Source of the DNA: Verrucomicrobiaceae bacterium UBA2429
GTDB taxonomy: Bacteria; Verrucomicrobiota; Verrucomicrobiia; Verrucomicrobiales; Verrucomicrobiaceae
Direction: 5' to 3'
Length of the DNA: 9,563 nt
Assembly (NCBI GenBank): GCA_002343505.1
Contig: DDQZ01000046.1
Span: 107,164 to 116,726, forward strand
Shown: piece after piece, positions 1 through 4,360 of the stretch
Layout of the letters: every line of letters begins with the position of its first letter
Numbering within the stretch: the stretch's first letter is position 1
Translations under genes and position numbers: made by a program
Notes under the pieces: generated by a model
What the model was told of the DNA's origin: nothing
The model's database searches: none
Seen by the model: the letters and a program-made list of their open reading frames with translations, nothing else

Positions 1-137
1 TCCTGAATCGTGGCGACTGATGCAGCGCCGCCGTGGAACGCCCATTCTACCTGGATACCTGGGCCGCTGCGCGAGCGCCATTCGTGGAACGACCTCACTT
101 TGGAGTGAATCGCCTGTTAGATAAAGTGTGACGCCCT

Positions 138-183
138 TCGCGAGCGCGGTGTGAGCGCAGGCCCGGCACTTCCGCGCTCGCGA
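138..183. repeat. 12-bp perfect inverted repeat
   Basis: The arms tcgcgagcgcgg (138-149) and ccgcgctcgcga (172-183) are exact reverse complements separated by 22 nt. The pairing can be extended outward by a G-U wobble and a further C-G pair. No T-run follows on either strand, so this is more like a REP/MITE-type palindrome than a terminator. Confidence 0.6.
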
Positions 184-349
184 GGAGCGCCGCTCATCAG
201 TCATCACGATATCAAAGACCCGTGCCGCAGCACGTATTTTGGAGAGATTGCCCGTTCCAATGGCGGAGGAAGGGTGGTCGGTGGCGGAGGCTTGCGCTTT
301 GTTCGCCGCTCCATGCTCGCGGTTTCCGCCGCGGGCGCAAGCAAGATTT

Positions 350-371
350 GGGCGGGAATGCCATCCCGCCC
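350..371 (-). terminator. Hairpin immediately after cas2, possible terminator
   Basis: An 8-bp GC-rich stem (gggcggga 350-357 paired with tcccgccc 364-371) with a 6-nt loop starts 3 nt after the cas2 stop codon. On the minus strand it is followed only by aaatctt, so it lacks a proper U-tract. It could end the adaptation transcript weakly, protect the 3' end, or belong to the repeat DNA to its left. Confidence 0.4.
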
Positions 372-374
372 GAC

Positions 375-662
375 TCAAACGATCGTCACCCGGCTGCGCG
401 CCAGATACGGCAGCCCCATCGCCTCGATCCGCAGGCCGTGGCTGCTGTCCTCCGGTCCCAGGCTGACAAAGAGCACCTGGTCCTCATCATGGTTGAGGAT
501 CGGCTGAAGCTCCGCCTTCATCTTGTTCACCCGCTTCTCATCCAGCGCGCATTCAAAGACGCTGTATTGCAGGCGCACGCCGTAGCCCTCCATCGCCTTC
601 GCCACCCGGCGCAGGCGCTTCGGGTGGCAGATGTCGTAGCTGACCAGGTATCGTGTTCTCAT
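375..662 (-). CDS. cas2: CRISPR-associated endonuclease Cas2
   Basis: This 95-aa protein is the structural partner of Cas1 in the spacer-integration complex; a Cas2 dimer bridges two Cas1 dimers. It has the family's usual length and its first beta strand ends in the conserved Tyr-Asp (RYLVSYDIC, Asp10 being the metal-binding residue), followed by the expected helix (HPKRLRRVAKAMEGYG) and the strand containing RLQYSVFEC. The start is well supported: a strong Shine-Dalgarno (aggagg) lies 6 nt before the ATG, and the gene begins 12 nt after the cas4-cas1 stop. It is therefore co-transcribed with cas4-cas1 and is the last gene of the unit. No truncation or frameshift is seen. Confidence 0.96.
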   Translation of the reverse strand: MRTRYLVSYDICHPKRLRRVAKAMEGYGVRLQYSVFECALDEKRVNKMKAELQPILNHDEDQVLFVSLGPEDSSHGLRIEAMGLPYLARSRVTIV

Positions 663-674
663 GGCCGTCCTCCT

Positions 675-2501
675 TCAGCGCGTGGTGAATCCATGGTAGC
701 CTGCCGCCTCCCCGCGCAGGTAGCGCCAGAGCTGCCGGGCCTGCACCTCCAGCATGCGGCGGTAGCTCATCTTGTAGCCAAACTCCGGGTGGCTCACCTC
801 CGTGTCCATCCGCCTGAAGTAGCCCTCCCAGAAGGCCCGCCGCCCGGCATCCTTCAGGAAGGTGCCGTTCGCGCTCCGCACAAAGTCATCCACCCCCAGC
901 TCCCCCCGGTTGATCAGGGAGATCACCACGCTGTCCGCGATCAGCGGGCGGAATTCCTCCATCAAGTCCAGAGCCAGCGCCGGGCGGCCATAGCGCGGCT
1001 GGTGGAGGAAGCCGAGGAACGGGTCCAGCCCCACCGCATGGCACACGCCCGTCAGCTCCTTGGCCAGCATCGAGTAAGCCAGGGACAGCAGCGCGTTCAC
1101 CGGATCACGCGGCGGGCGCTTGTTGCGGCCCTGGAAGTCGAAGCGCCACGCCTCCCCCCGGCCCTTGAGCATGGTGGGGAAATGCTCGAAGTAAAAATTC
1201 GCCGCCATCCCTTCGTAGCCGAGGAGCTGCGTGCGGTCCTCCACCCCGGCCACGCCGTCGCGCAGTTCCGCCATCTTCCTGATCACGCTCTCCGGCGCGT
1301 CGCCGTTGCGCATCAGCAGCACGCGCTGGTTGTGGATCTTCGCGCGGATGATCTCCCGCGCCAGCTTCAGGCGGACGGCCTCCTTTTGGAAAAACTCGTA
1401 CTGGCCCATGCGCGCGTCCACCCCGCTCGTCGGCAGCCCGCGCAGCATCCCCAGGAACCGGCCCGCAGGGGAGAAATAGGCCACGTCAATGTCCAGCTCC
1501 AGCGCCGTCTGCACCGCCTGCGCCGTGAGCTGCACCGCTCCATAAAGATAGATCGCCCGGAGCTGGTGCCCAGGCATCTTCTGCACCACCTCCCCCTTCA
1601 CGCTCACCGTGAACATGTCCCCGCGCTGCCCCACCTGCGCCCCCGGCTCCTGCACCACCAGGATTTCCCCCGCATCCCCGTCCGGCCTCGGCGCTTCCTT
1701 GATCTCGGGGGCCGTCGTAGCTGCGCCCGCCAGGGCGTGGCCTCCCGGCCTCCACCGGCTGGCGTCGGCGGCTACGGGCCAGCCATCAAACACAAACGCC
1801 ATCTGCTGCTCATCCACCTTCTCCTCAAAGCCCGCCGCCCACCAGCGGCTCTCATTGGGCAGGCAGATCGGATACGCCGAGCAGTGCAGGCAGCGCGGAT
1901 CATGCACCAGCGGCGGCGGGCAGTGGCCGCTGGCCGCCAGCGCCTTCGCATCGGCCAGCGCCTTCAGGGTCTGCTCACGCTGTTCCGGCGACAGCTCCAC
2001 GCTCACCCGGCGCTTGTCCTCCGCGTAGTAGATCCAGCCGCGCGTCACCCGTGTGCCCTCCTCCTCCAGCAGCAGGGCATGCGCCATCACCTGCACCGCG
2101 TCGCTCTCCTTCGCCACCCGCTCCCCGTTCTGCCCGCGCTTCGCGCTGCCCTTCTTGTAGTCCACGACTTCCGCGCCCTCCGGCCCGCCTTCGATCAGAT
2201 CCACCACGCCCACCAGTCCCAGCGTCACACTTTCCAGCTTCAGGCTCCGCAGCCGGGCTCCTTCCGGCAGCCCCTCCGCCAGCGCCACCTTCTTGTCCTC
2301 TTCATAGTTTGAGGGCTTGTCCACGTTCCGGTGCGCATGGCTTCCGGCGATCGTGTCCGCGTTCTCCTCGAAGAGATTCTCCACCCACTGGTAATAGAAG
2401 AGGCGCTGGCAGTAGATGAAGTTGTGCAGCCGGCGCACCGGCAGCGGCGGTTGCAGGGACAGCGCGTCATCCTGCGTCTGGATCGGGGCGGCGGAGTTCA
2501 T
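675..2501 (-). CDS. cas4-cas1: Cas4-Cas1 fusion, spacer acquisition nuclease-integrase
   Basis: This 608-aa fusion processes prespacers (Cas4, RecB-like nuclease with an iron-sulfur cluster) and integrates them into the array (Cas1). Cas4 covers about residues 20-220: Cys31 in NFIYCQR, the nuclease residues Asp101 (GVVDLIE) and Asp114-x-Lys116 (VDYKKG), and the C-terminal Cys204, Cys207 and Cys213. Cas1 covers about 275-608, with predicted metal ligands Glu430 (LLGYEGMAA), His500 (GFLHQPRYGRP) and Asp512 (LALDLMEEFRP). Both active sites look intact. Cas4-Cas1 fusions are typical of types V-B and I-G. An in-frame ATG-less region extends upstream to a possible start at 2612, but that would overlap the previous gene by 80 bp and add Arg-rich junk; the ATG at 2501 puts the Cas4 motif at the normal place. 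The interdomain linker carries a palindromic element (1717-1775). Confidence 0.96.
   Translation of the reverse strand: MNSAAPIQTQDDALSLQPPLPVRRLHNFIYCQRLFYYQWVENLFEENADTIAGSHAHRNVDKPSNYEEDKKVALAEGLPEGARLRSLKLESVTLGLVGVVDLIEGGPEGAEVVDYKKGSAKRGQNGERVAKESDAVQVMAHALLLEEEGTRVTRGWIYYAEDKRRVSVELSPEQREQTLKALADAKALAASGHCPPPLVHDPRCLHCSAYPICLPNESRWWAAGFEEKVDEQQMAFVFDGWPVAADASRWRPGGHALAGAATTAPEIKEAPRPDGDAGEILVVQEPGAQVGQRGDMFTVSVKGEVVQKMPGHQLRAIYLYGAVQLTAQAVQTALELDIDVAYFSPAGRFLGMLRGLPTSGVDARMGQYEFFQKEAVRLKLAREIIRAKIHNQRVLLMRNGDAPESVIRKMAELRDGVAGVEDRTQLLGYEGMAANFYFEHFPTMLKGRGEAWRFDFQGRNKRPPRDPVNALLSLAYSMLAKELTGVCHAVGLDPFLGFLHQPRYGRPALALDLMEEFRPLIADSVVISLINRGELGVDDFVRSANGTFLKDAGRRAFWEGYFRRMDTEVSHPEFGYKMSYRRMLEVQARQLWRYLRGEAAGYHGFTTR
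1717..1775. repeat. Imperfect palindrome inside the Cas4-Cas1 linker
   Basis: Arms of 24 nt at 1717-1740 and 1752-1775 pair at 17 of 24 positions around an 11-nt loop; the outer ends are gtagc and gctac. On the minus strand the element is read in frame and encodes about residues 243-262 of the fusion (start VAADASRW, end HALAGAAT), between the Cas4 Cys cluster and the Cas1 domain. It resembles the REP/MITE-like palindromes that I recall as abundant in Verrucomicrobia. It may have inserted in frame into a tolerant linker. Confidence 0.5.
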
Positions 2502-2504
2502 GAC

Positions 2505-2525
2505 GGCGGGTACTCTAAACCCGCC
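2505..2525 (-). promoter_or_regulatory. Hairpin in the short leader of cas4-cas1
   Basis: A perfect 7-bp inverted repeat (ggcgggt 2505-2511 / acccgcc 2519-2525) with a 7-nt loop fills most of the 31-nt gap before the cas4-cas1 ATG at 2501. There is no clear Shine-Dalgarno in this gap. In mRNA the stem would sit 3 nt upstream of the start codon, where it could limit ribosome access or tune Cas4-Cas1 against the upstream gene. Function is inferred. Confidence 0.4.
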
Positions 2526-2532
2526 TGTCAAG

Positions 2533-2928
2533 TCAGGCCGTTCCGCCTTCCTCCGCCGCCAGCGCCTCCGGCAGGGCGATGAGTTCCGTCCCGCTGTCCG
2601 TCCGCCACACAATGCGCCCGTCCTCCAGCACCCGCAGCACCACGCCGTGCGTGCTGCCGCGCAGCGTCCTAACCCGCGTGCCCGGCGCCAGATCGGCCGC
2701 CGCGCACAGGCTCTCCACCACCTGCACCATCACCGTCCGGTCCAGCACCCCGGCGATGTAATGCGCCGTTGCCGAGCCCACCTCACGCTTCCGCACCGGC
2801 GGCAGATCGCTGAAGAGCGCGTAGCTCAGCTCACGCCCGATCGCCGCAAAGGTGTTCCCATTGAAGAACAGGAACGGCGCCCGCTTGTGGAACTCCCGCA
2901 GCAAGTCAAACGCCGCCGCCAGCGTCAT
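2533..2928 (-). CDS. Unknown 131-aa protein with SH3/KOW-like C-terminus
   Basis: I do not recognise this family. The N-terminal two thirds look alpha-helical (MTLAAAFDLLREFHKRAPFL, then an FFNGNTFAAIGRELSYALFS stretch). The C-terminal part, about residues 79-121, alternates hydrophobic strands and turns (PGTRVRTLRG, HGVVLRVLEDGRIVWR, TELIALPEAL) like a small SH3/KOW-type beta barrel, a fold that often binds nucleic acid or ribosomal partners. The start is chosen because ATG at 2928 overlaps the stop of the preceding 78-aa gene by 4 bp (ATGA), the classic arrangement for translational coupling; an in-frame start at 3168 would instead overlap that gene almost entirely. Its stop is 31 nt before cas4-cas1. 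The position suggests a link with the adaptation module, but its role is unknown. Confidence 0.75.
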   Translation of the reverse strand: MTLAAAFDLLREFHKRAPFLFFNGNTFAAIGRELSYALFSDLPPVRKREVGSATAHYIAGVLDRTVMVQVVESLCAAADLAPGTRVRTLRGSTHGVVLRVLEDGRIVWRTDSGTELIALPEALAAEEGGTA

Positions 2929-3161
2929 TTCTTGTCCGTGCCGCTCTGCCCAGACTGCCGCGCACGCTGCTCCAGACTCTGAGTTAAAGCCGTGCTGTGC
3001 GCCACCTCGCGCGCACGCTCCTGCGTTGATGCGGACGACAGACTGCCAGTCCCAGTTGTGGAGAAAAGCGGCTCGGGTTTGAAACGGTGAACCGTCGCCT
3101 CCGCCTCCCGGATCACGTCCTCCGTGGTCAGGTGCTTCAGCAGGTCGAGGCGGAGTTTCAT
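2925..3161 (-). CDS. Unknown 78-aa protein coupled to the next gene
   Basis: I do not recognise this small protein. Its first 25 residues (MKLRLDLLKHLTTEDVIREA...) look like an amphipathic helical region; the rest is polar and rich in Ser, Thr, Gln and Arg and ends in Lys-Lys, so it may be partly disordered. No signal peptide or membrane segment is visible. It overlaps the downstream 131-aa gene by ATGA at 2925-2928, so the two are probably made together and may act as a pair. It starts 42 nt after the hepT stop. The same DNA is open in another frame from 3168, but that frame yields a Gly/Pro/Ala-rich sequence that looks non-coding; the ATGA overlap and sensible helix favour the present reading. 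Confidence 0.65.
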   Translation of the reverse strand: MKLRLDLLKHLTTEDVIREAEATVHRFKPEPLFSTTGTGSLSSASTQERAREVAHSTALTQSLEQRARQSGQSGTDKK

Positions 3162-3203
3162 CGCTCATAACATACGCACGTCAGGGGTTTCGCAAGGCAG
3201 GGA

Positions 3204-3581
3204 TCAAGTCAGCGGAGCCTCCTCCACCGGCAGTTCCCCGCCCAGATCAGCCATCATTTCCTCCACCGTCGTGAACAGGGAGGGGAAATCCCCCCGCACC
3301 GCGTCCCACAGCACCTCATGGTCGATCCAGTCGTAGCCATGCGCCACGATGTCCCGCAGGCCGGCGGCACCGCGCCAGTCGTGCTGCGGGTAGCGCTCCC
3401 GCAGCTCCAGCGGCAGCCGCTTGATCGCCTCGCCGATGATTTCAAACTGGCGCTCGAACGCCGTGAGCCGTATCCAGTCCCGCCTCAGTTCATCCAGGGA
3501 TGTTCCCTCACAGAGGAGATGCGCCCGCCGCGCCGCCTCCCGTATCTGGGTCAGCGTCAGCCGTGGATCATGCCTGCTCAT
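3204..3581 (-). CDS. hepT: HepT-like HEPN ribonuclease toxin (DUF86)
   Basis: This protein of about 125 aa belongs to the HEPN family of metal-independent RNases that form the toxin half of HepT/MntA systems. The diagnostic R-x4-H-x-Y motif is present in [12 protein letters not shown] (Arg76, His81, Tyr83), flanked by the typical helical bundle with [12 protein letters not shown] and the region after WIDHEVLWD. The gene overlaps the end of mntA by 14 bp with the ATG at 3581; an earlier in-frame ATG at 3599 would add six residues and overlap by 32 bp, and neither has a strong Shine-Dalgarno. In studied systems MntA adds AMP to the Tyr of this motif and so silences the toxin. Such pairs occur in defence islands, which fits its place between cas12b and cas4-cas1. 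Confidence 0.9.
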   Translation of the reverse strand: MSRHDPRLTLTQIREAARRAHLLCEGTSLDELRRDWIRLTAFERQFEIIGEAIKRLPLELRERYPQHDWRGAAGLRDIVAHGYDWIDHEVLWDAVRGDFPSLFTTVEEMMADLGGELPVEEAPLT

Positions 3582-3876
3582 AGATCGGCGAGAGATCATC
3601 CTTCACCAGCGGCCCCAGGCGCCTGCCCAGTCCGGTGAGCAGGTCCACCGGACGCCCCAGCAGTTCTTCGAGCGCCTCCCGGCAGTGGACGAAGCCGTAA
3701 CCCGGCTTGCGTCCCGGCAGGAATTCCACCAGCACATCCACATCACTGCGCTCCGGGTCGAAGTCATCCCGCACCACGCTGCCAAACAGGCTCAGCTTCC
3801 GGATGCCCCGCTCACGGCAGAACGCCGCGATCTTCTCGCGGTCGATCTTGATCGGCAGCTCCTCCAGCGTCTTCAT
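3568..3876 (-). CDS. mntA: MntA-like minimal nucleotidyltransferase antitoxin
   Basis: This 102-aa protein is a minimal nucleotidyltransferase of the MntA type. The active-site signature is clear: Gly32-Ser33 in [12 protein letters not shown] followed by Asp45-x-Asp47 in [10 protein letters not shown]. Members of this family neutralise HepT by AMPylating a tyrosine near its catalytic site. It is encoded just ahead of, and overlapping, hepT, the usual antitoxin-first or paired arrangement. The ATG at 3876 is preceded by a weak Shine-Dalgarno-like aggcgg. It is the first gene after the terminator at 3997-4024 and probably opens the transcription unit that runs through hepT, the two unknown genes, cas4-cas1 and cas2. 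No damage to the motif is visible, so the pair is likely active. Confidence 0.9.
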   Translation of the reverse strand: MKTLEELPIKIDREKIAAFCRERGIRKLSLFGSVVRDDFDPERSDVDVLVEFLPGRKPGYGFVHCREALEELLGRPVDLLTGLGRRLGPLVKDDLSPIYEQA

Positions 3877-3883
3877 GCCGCCT

Positions 3884-3911
3884 AGTTTAAGAGATGCGTC
3901 AGGATTGGCAA
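3884..3911 (-). promoter_or_regulatory. Candidate promoter for the mntA-to-cas2 unit
   Basis: On the minus strand a TTGCCA hexamer (3906-3911) is separated by 16 nt from TAAACT (3884-3889), close to the sigma70 consensus at 5/6 and 4/6 positions. The -10 box ends 7 nt before the mntA ATG, so the transcript would be nearly leaderless. It lies after the upstream terminator, where a promoter is expected. Assigned by eye only. Confidence 0.35.
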
Positions 3912-3919
3912 GGCACAGG

Positions 3920-3976
3920 TCATGCGAAGGGAATCTCGTCGTCGGGGTCGGGCTTCTGAAAGCTGCAATCCAACAT
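3920..3976 (-). pseudogene. Remnant of a second Cas12b C-terminal tail
   Basis: On the minus strand an 18-codon frame ends in KPDPDDEIPFA followed by a stop. The intact Cas12b ends in EPDPDDEIQF. Sixteen bases are identical between the two places (3931-3946 and 4369-4384), with further similarity on both sides, and the tail sits in the same orientation. No other part of Cas12b is visible here; the frame is closed by a stop just upstream, next to the terminator. I interpret it as the last piece of another cas12b. Chance similarity of a short acidic tail, or a simple short duplication, remains possible. Confidence 0.45.
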
Positions 3977-3988
3977 CTCGAATCAAAA

Positions 3989-4024
3989 AATGAAAAGCCC
4001 CGGCATCATCCAGGATGCCGGGGC
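3989..4024 (-). terminator. Rho-independent terminator after the DUF1508 gene
   Basis: A perfect 11-bp stem (gccccggcatc 3997-4007 / gatgccggggc 4014-4024) with a 6-nt loop is followed on the minus strand by ttttcattttttg. It begins about 8 nt after the DUF1508 stop and should end the transcript that carries cas12b, separating it from the mntA-to-cas2 unit. Confidence 0.88.
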
Positions 4025-4032
4025 CGAGGTTT

Positions 4033-4203
4033 CTACTCCTTCAACACGGGAGCGGCATAAGTGCCTTTCACGAGTTGGATCGCAGAGTCGCAATCTTTTT
4101 CGTTGTGGTAGCCTTCGCCGCTGTTGGCGATGATGCGGCCATTCGCGGCCACAAGTCTCCAGCGCCAATGGCGGTTTGGGTCTTGGTATTTGCGGTATGT
4201 CAT
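4033..4203 (-). CDS. DUF1508 (YegP-like) small protein
   Basis: This 56-aa protein is a single DUF1508 (YegP-type) domain. The family pattern is clear: KYQDPNRHWRWRLVAANG, then RIIANSGEGY, then a KDCDSAIQLVK helix; aromatic residues plus the Asn-Gly and Ser-Gly-Glu-Gly-Tyr turns define the fold. The molecular function of the family is not established. The start at 4203 (MTYRKYQ) is chosen because the domain begins there; an in-frame ATG at 4335 would lie inside the hairpin after cas12b and add 44 residues unrelated to the domain. The gene follows cas12b by 157 nt and has its own strong terminator, so it may be read through from cas12b or have a promoter in the gap. A CRISPR role is not evident; it may be a passenger. 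Confidence 0.82.
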   Translation of the reverse strand: MTYRKYQDPNRHWRWRLVAANGRIIANSGEGYHNEKDCDSAIQLVKGTYAAPVLKE

Positions 4204-4360
4204 ATTGGGGTCTCTAACAATCCCAGTAGTTGACCGCAGGCTCGCGTTTTGCGATAAGTCCAAGTCCGCCAAGACATGAACGACCTGCGTTTCCCGCCCT
4301 GGGAAGCGGGGAAAGTTCCAGCCGCTCCTGCTCAAACAGGAGCGGCTGTTTTATAAATGG
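4204..4360. other. Intergenic stretch between cas12b and DUF1508, possible small RNA
   Basis: No convincing gene lies in these 157 bases. There are several possible pairings: cgcagg (4235-4240) with cctgcg (4284-4289), cccgc (4293-4297) with gcggg (4306-4310), and the strong 12-bp hairpin at 4319-4348. Together they could fold as a structured RNA on the plus strand ending at the hairpin plus TTTT. A 26-codon plus-strand frame (4276-4356) starting MNDLRFPPWE also spans it. Type V-B systems need a tracrRNA, and this stretch next to cas12b is one candidate site, but without the CRISPR repeat no anti-repeat can be identified. Confidence 0.35.
4319..4352 (+). terminator. Strong hairpin-plus-T terminator on the plus strand
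   Basis: A perfect 12-bp stem (cagccgctcctg 4319-4330 / caggagcggctg 4337-4348) with a 6-nt loop is followed by tttt then ataaat on the plus strand. On the minus strand it lies 12 nt after the cas12b stop but is followed by gaactttcccc, a poor U-tract. It might act in both directions for cas12b, yet its better orientation is plus, where no protein gene is present. Confidence 0.7.

Larger units (their letters stand above)
1..374. other. Non-coding stretch downstream of cas2, probably dispersed repeat DNA
   Basis: I see no convincing gene here. Open frames on the plus strand are Arg/Ser/Ala-rich and look spurious. The stretch holds a short direct repeat (cgtggaacg at 32-40 and 83-91), a 12-bp perfect inverted repeat (138-149 / 172-183), a small hairpin (221-234) and the hairpin just after cas2 (350-371). 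Type V-B arrays commonly lie beyond cas2, but no repeat-spacer periodicity is visible. The conceptual plus-strand translation resembles spurious small proteins I recall from verrucomicrobial genomes, which would make this a lineage-specific interspersed repeat; that is memory-based inference and unverified. Confidence 0.45.

Noticed and set aside
32..91. cgtggaacg repeats at 32-40 and 83-91 as CRISPR repeats
   Set aside because: Only 9 bases repeat, flanks differ and there is no third copy at the same spacing.
221..234. Hairpin cgtgc/gcacg followed by tatttt as a plus-strand terminator
   Set aside because: The stem is only 5 bp and there is no plus-strand gene to end.
222..2312. A 696-codon plus-strand open frame antisense to cas4-cas1 and cas2
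   Set aside because: It is Arg/His/Pro/Leu-rich with no recognisable domain, and it mirrors the strongly supported Cas4-Cas1 and Cas2 genes; long antisense frames are common in GC-rich DNA.
2502..2612. Earlier start for cas4-cas1 at 2612
   Set aside because: It would add an Arg-rich N-terminus overlapping the preceding gene by 80 bases; the ATG at 2501 gives a normal Cas4 start.
2929..3168. Longer 211-aa version of the 131-aa gene starting at 3168
   Set aside because: The extra 80 residues are Gly/Ala/Pro-rich and overlap the more credible 78-aa gene; the ATGA junction at 2925-2928 supports two separate genes.
4204..4335. N-terminal extension of the DUF1508 protein to 4335
   Set aside because: It would start inside the hairpin after cas12b and add residues outside the DUF1508 domain.
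4276..4356. 26-codon plus-strand frame (MNDLRFPPWE...)
   Set aside because: Too short, without clear ribosome binding site, and it overlaps the terminator hairpin; a small RNA is at least as likely.
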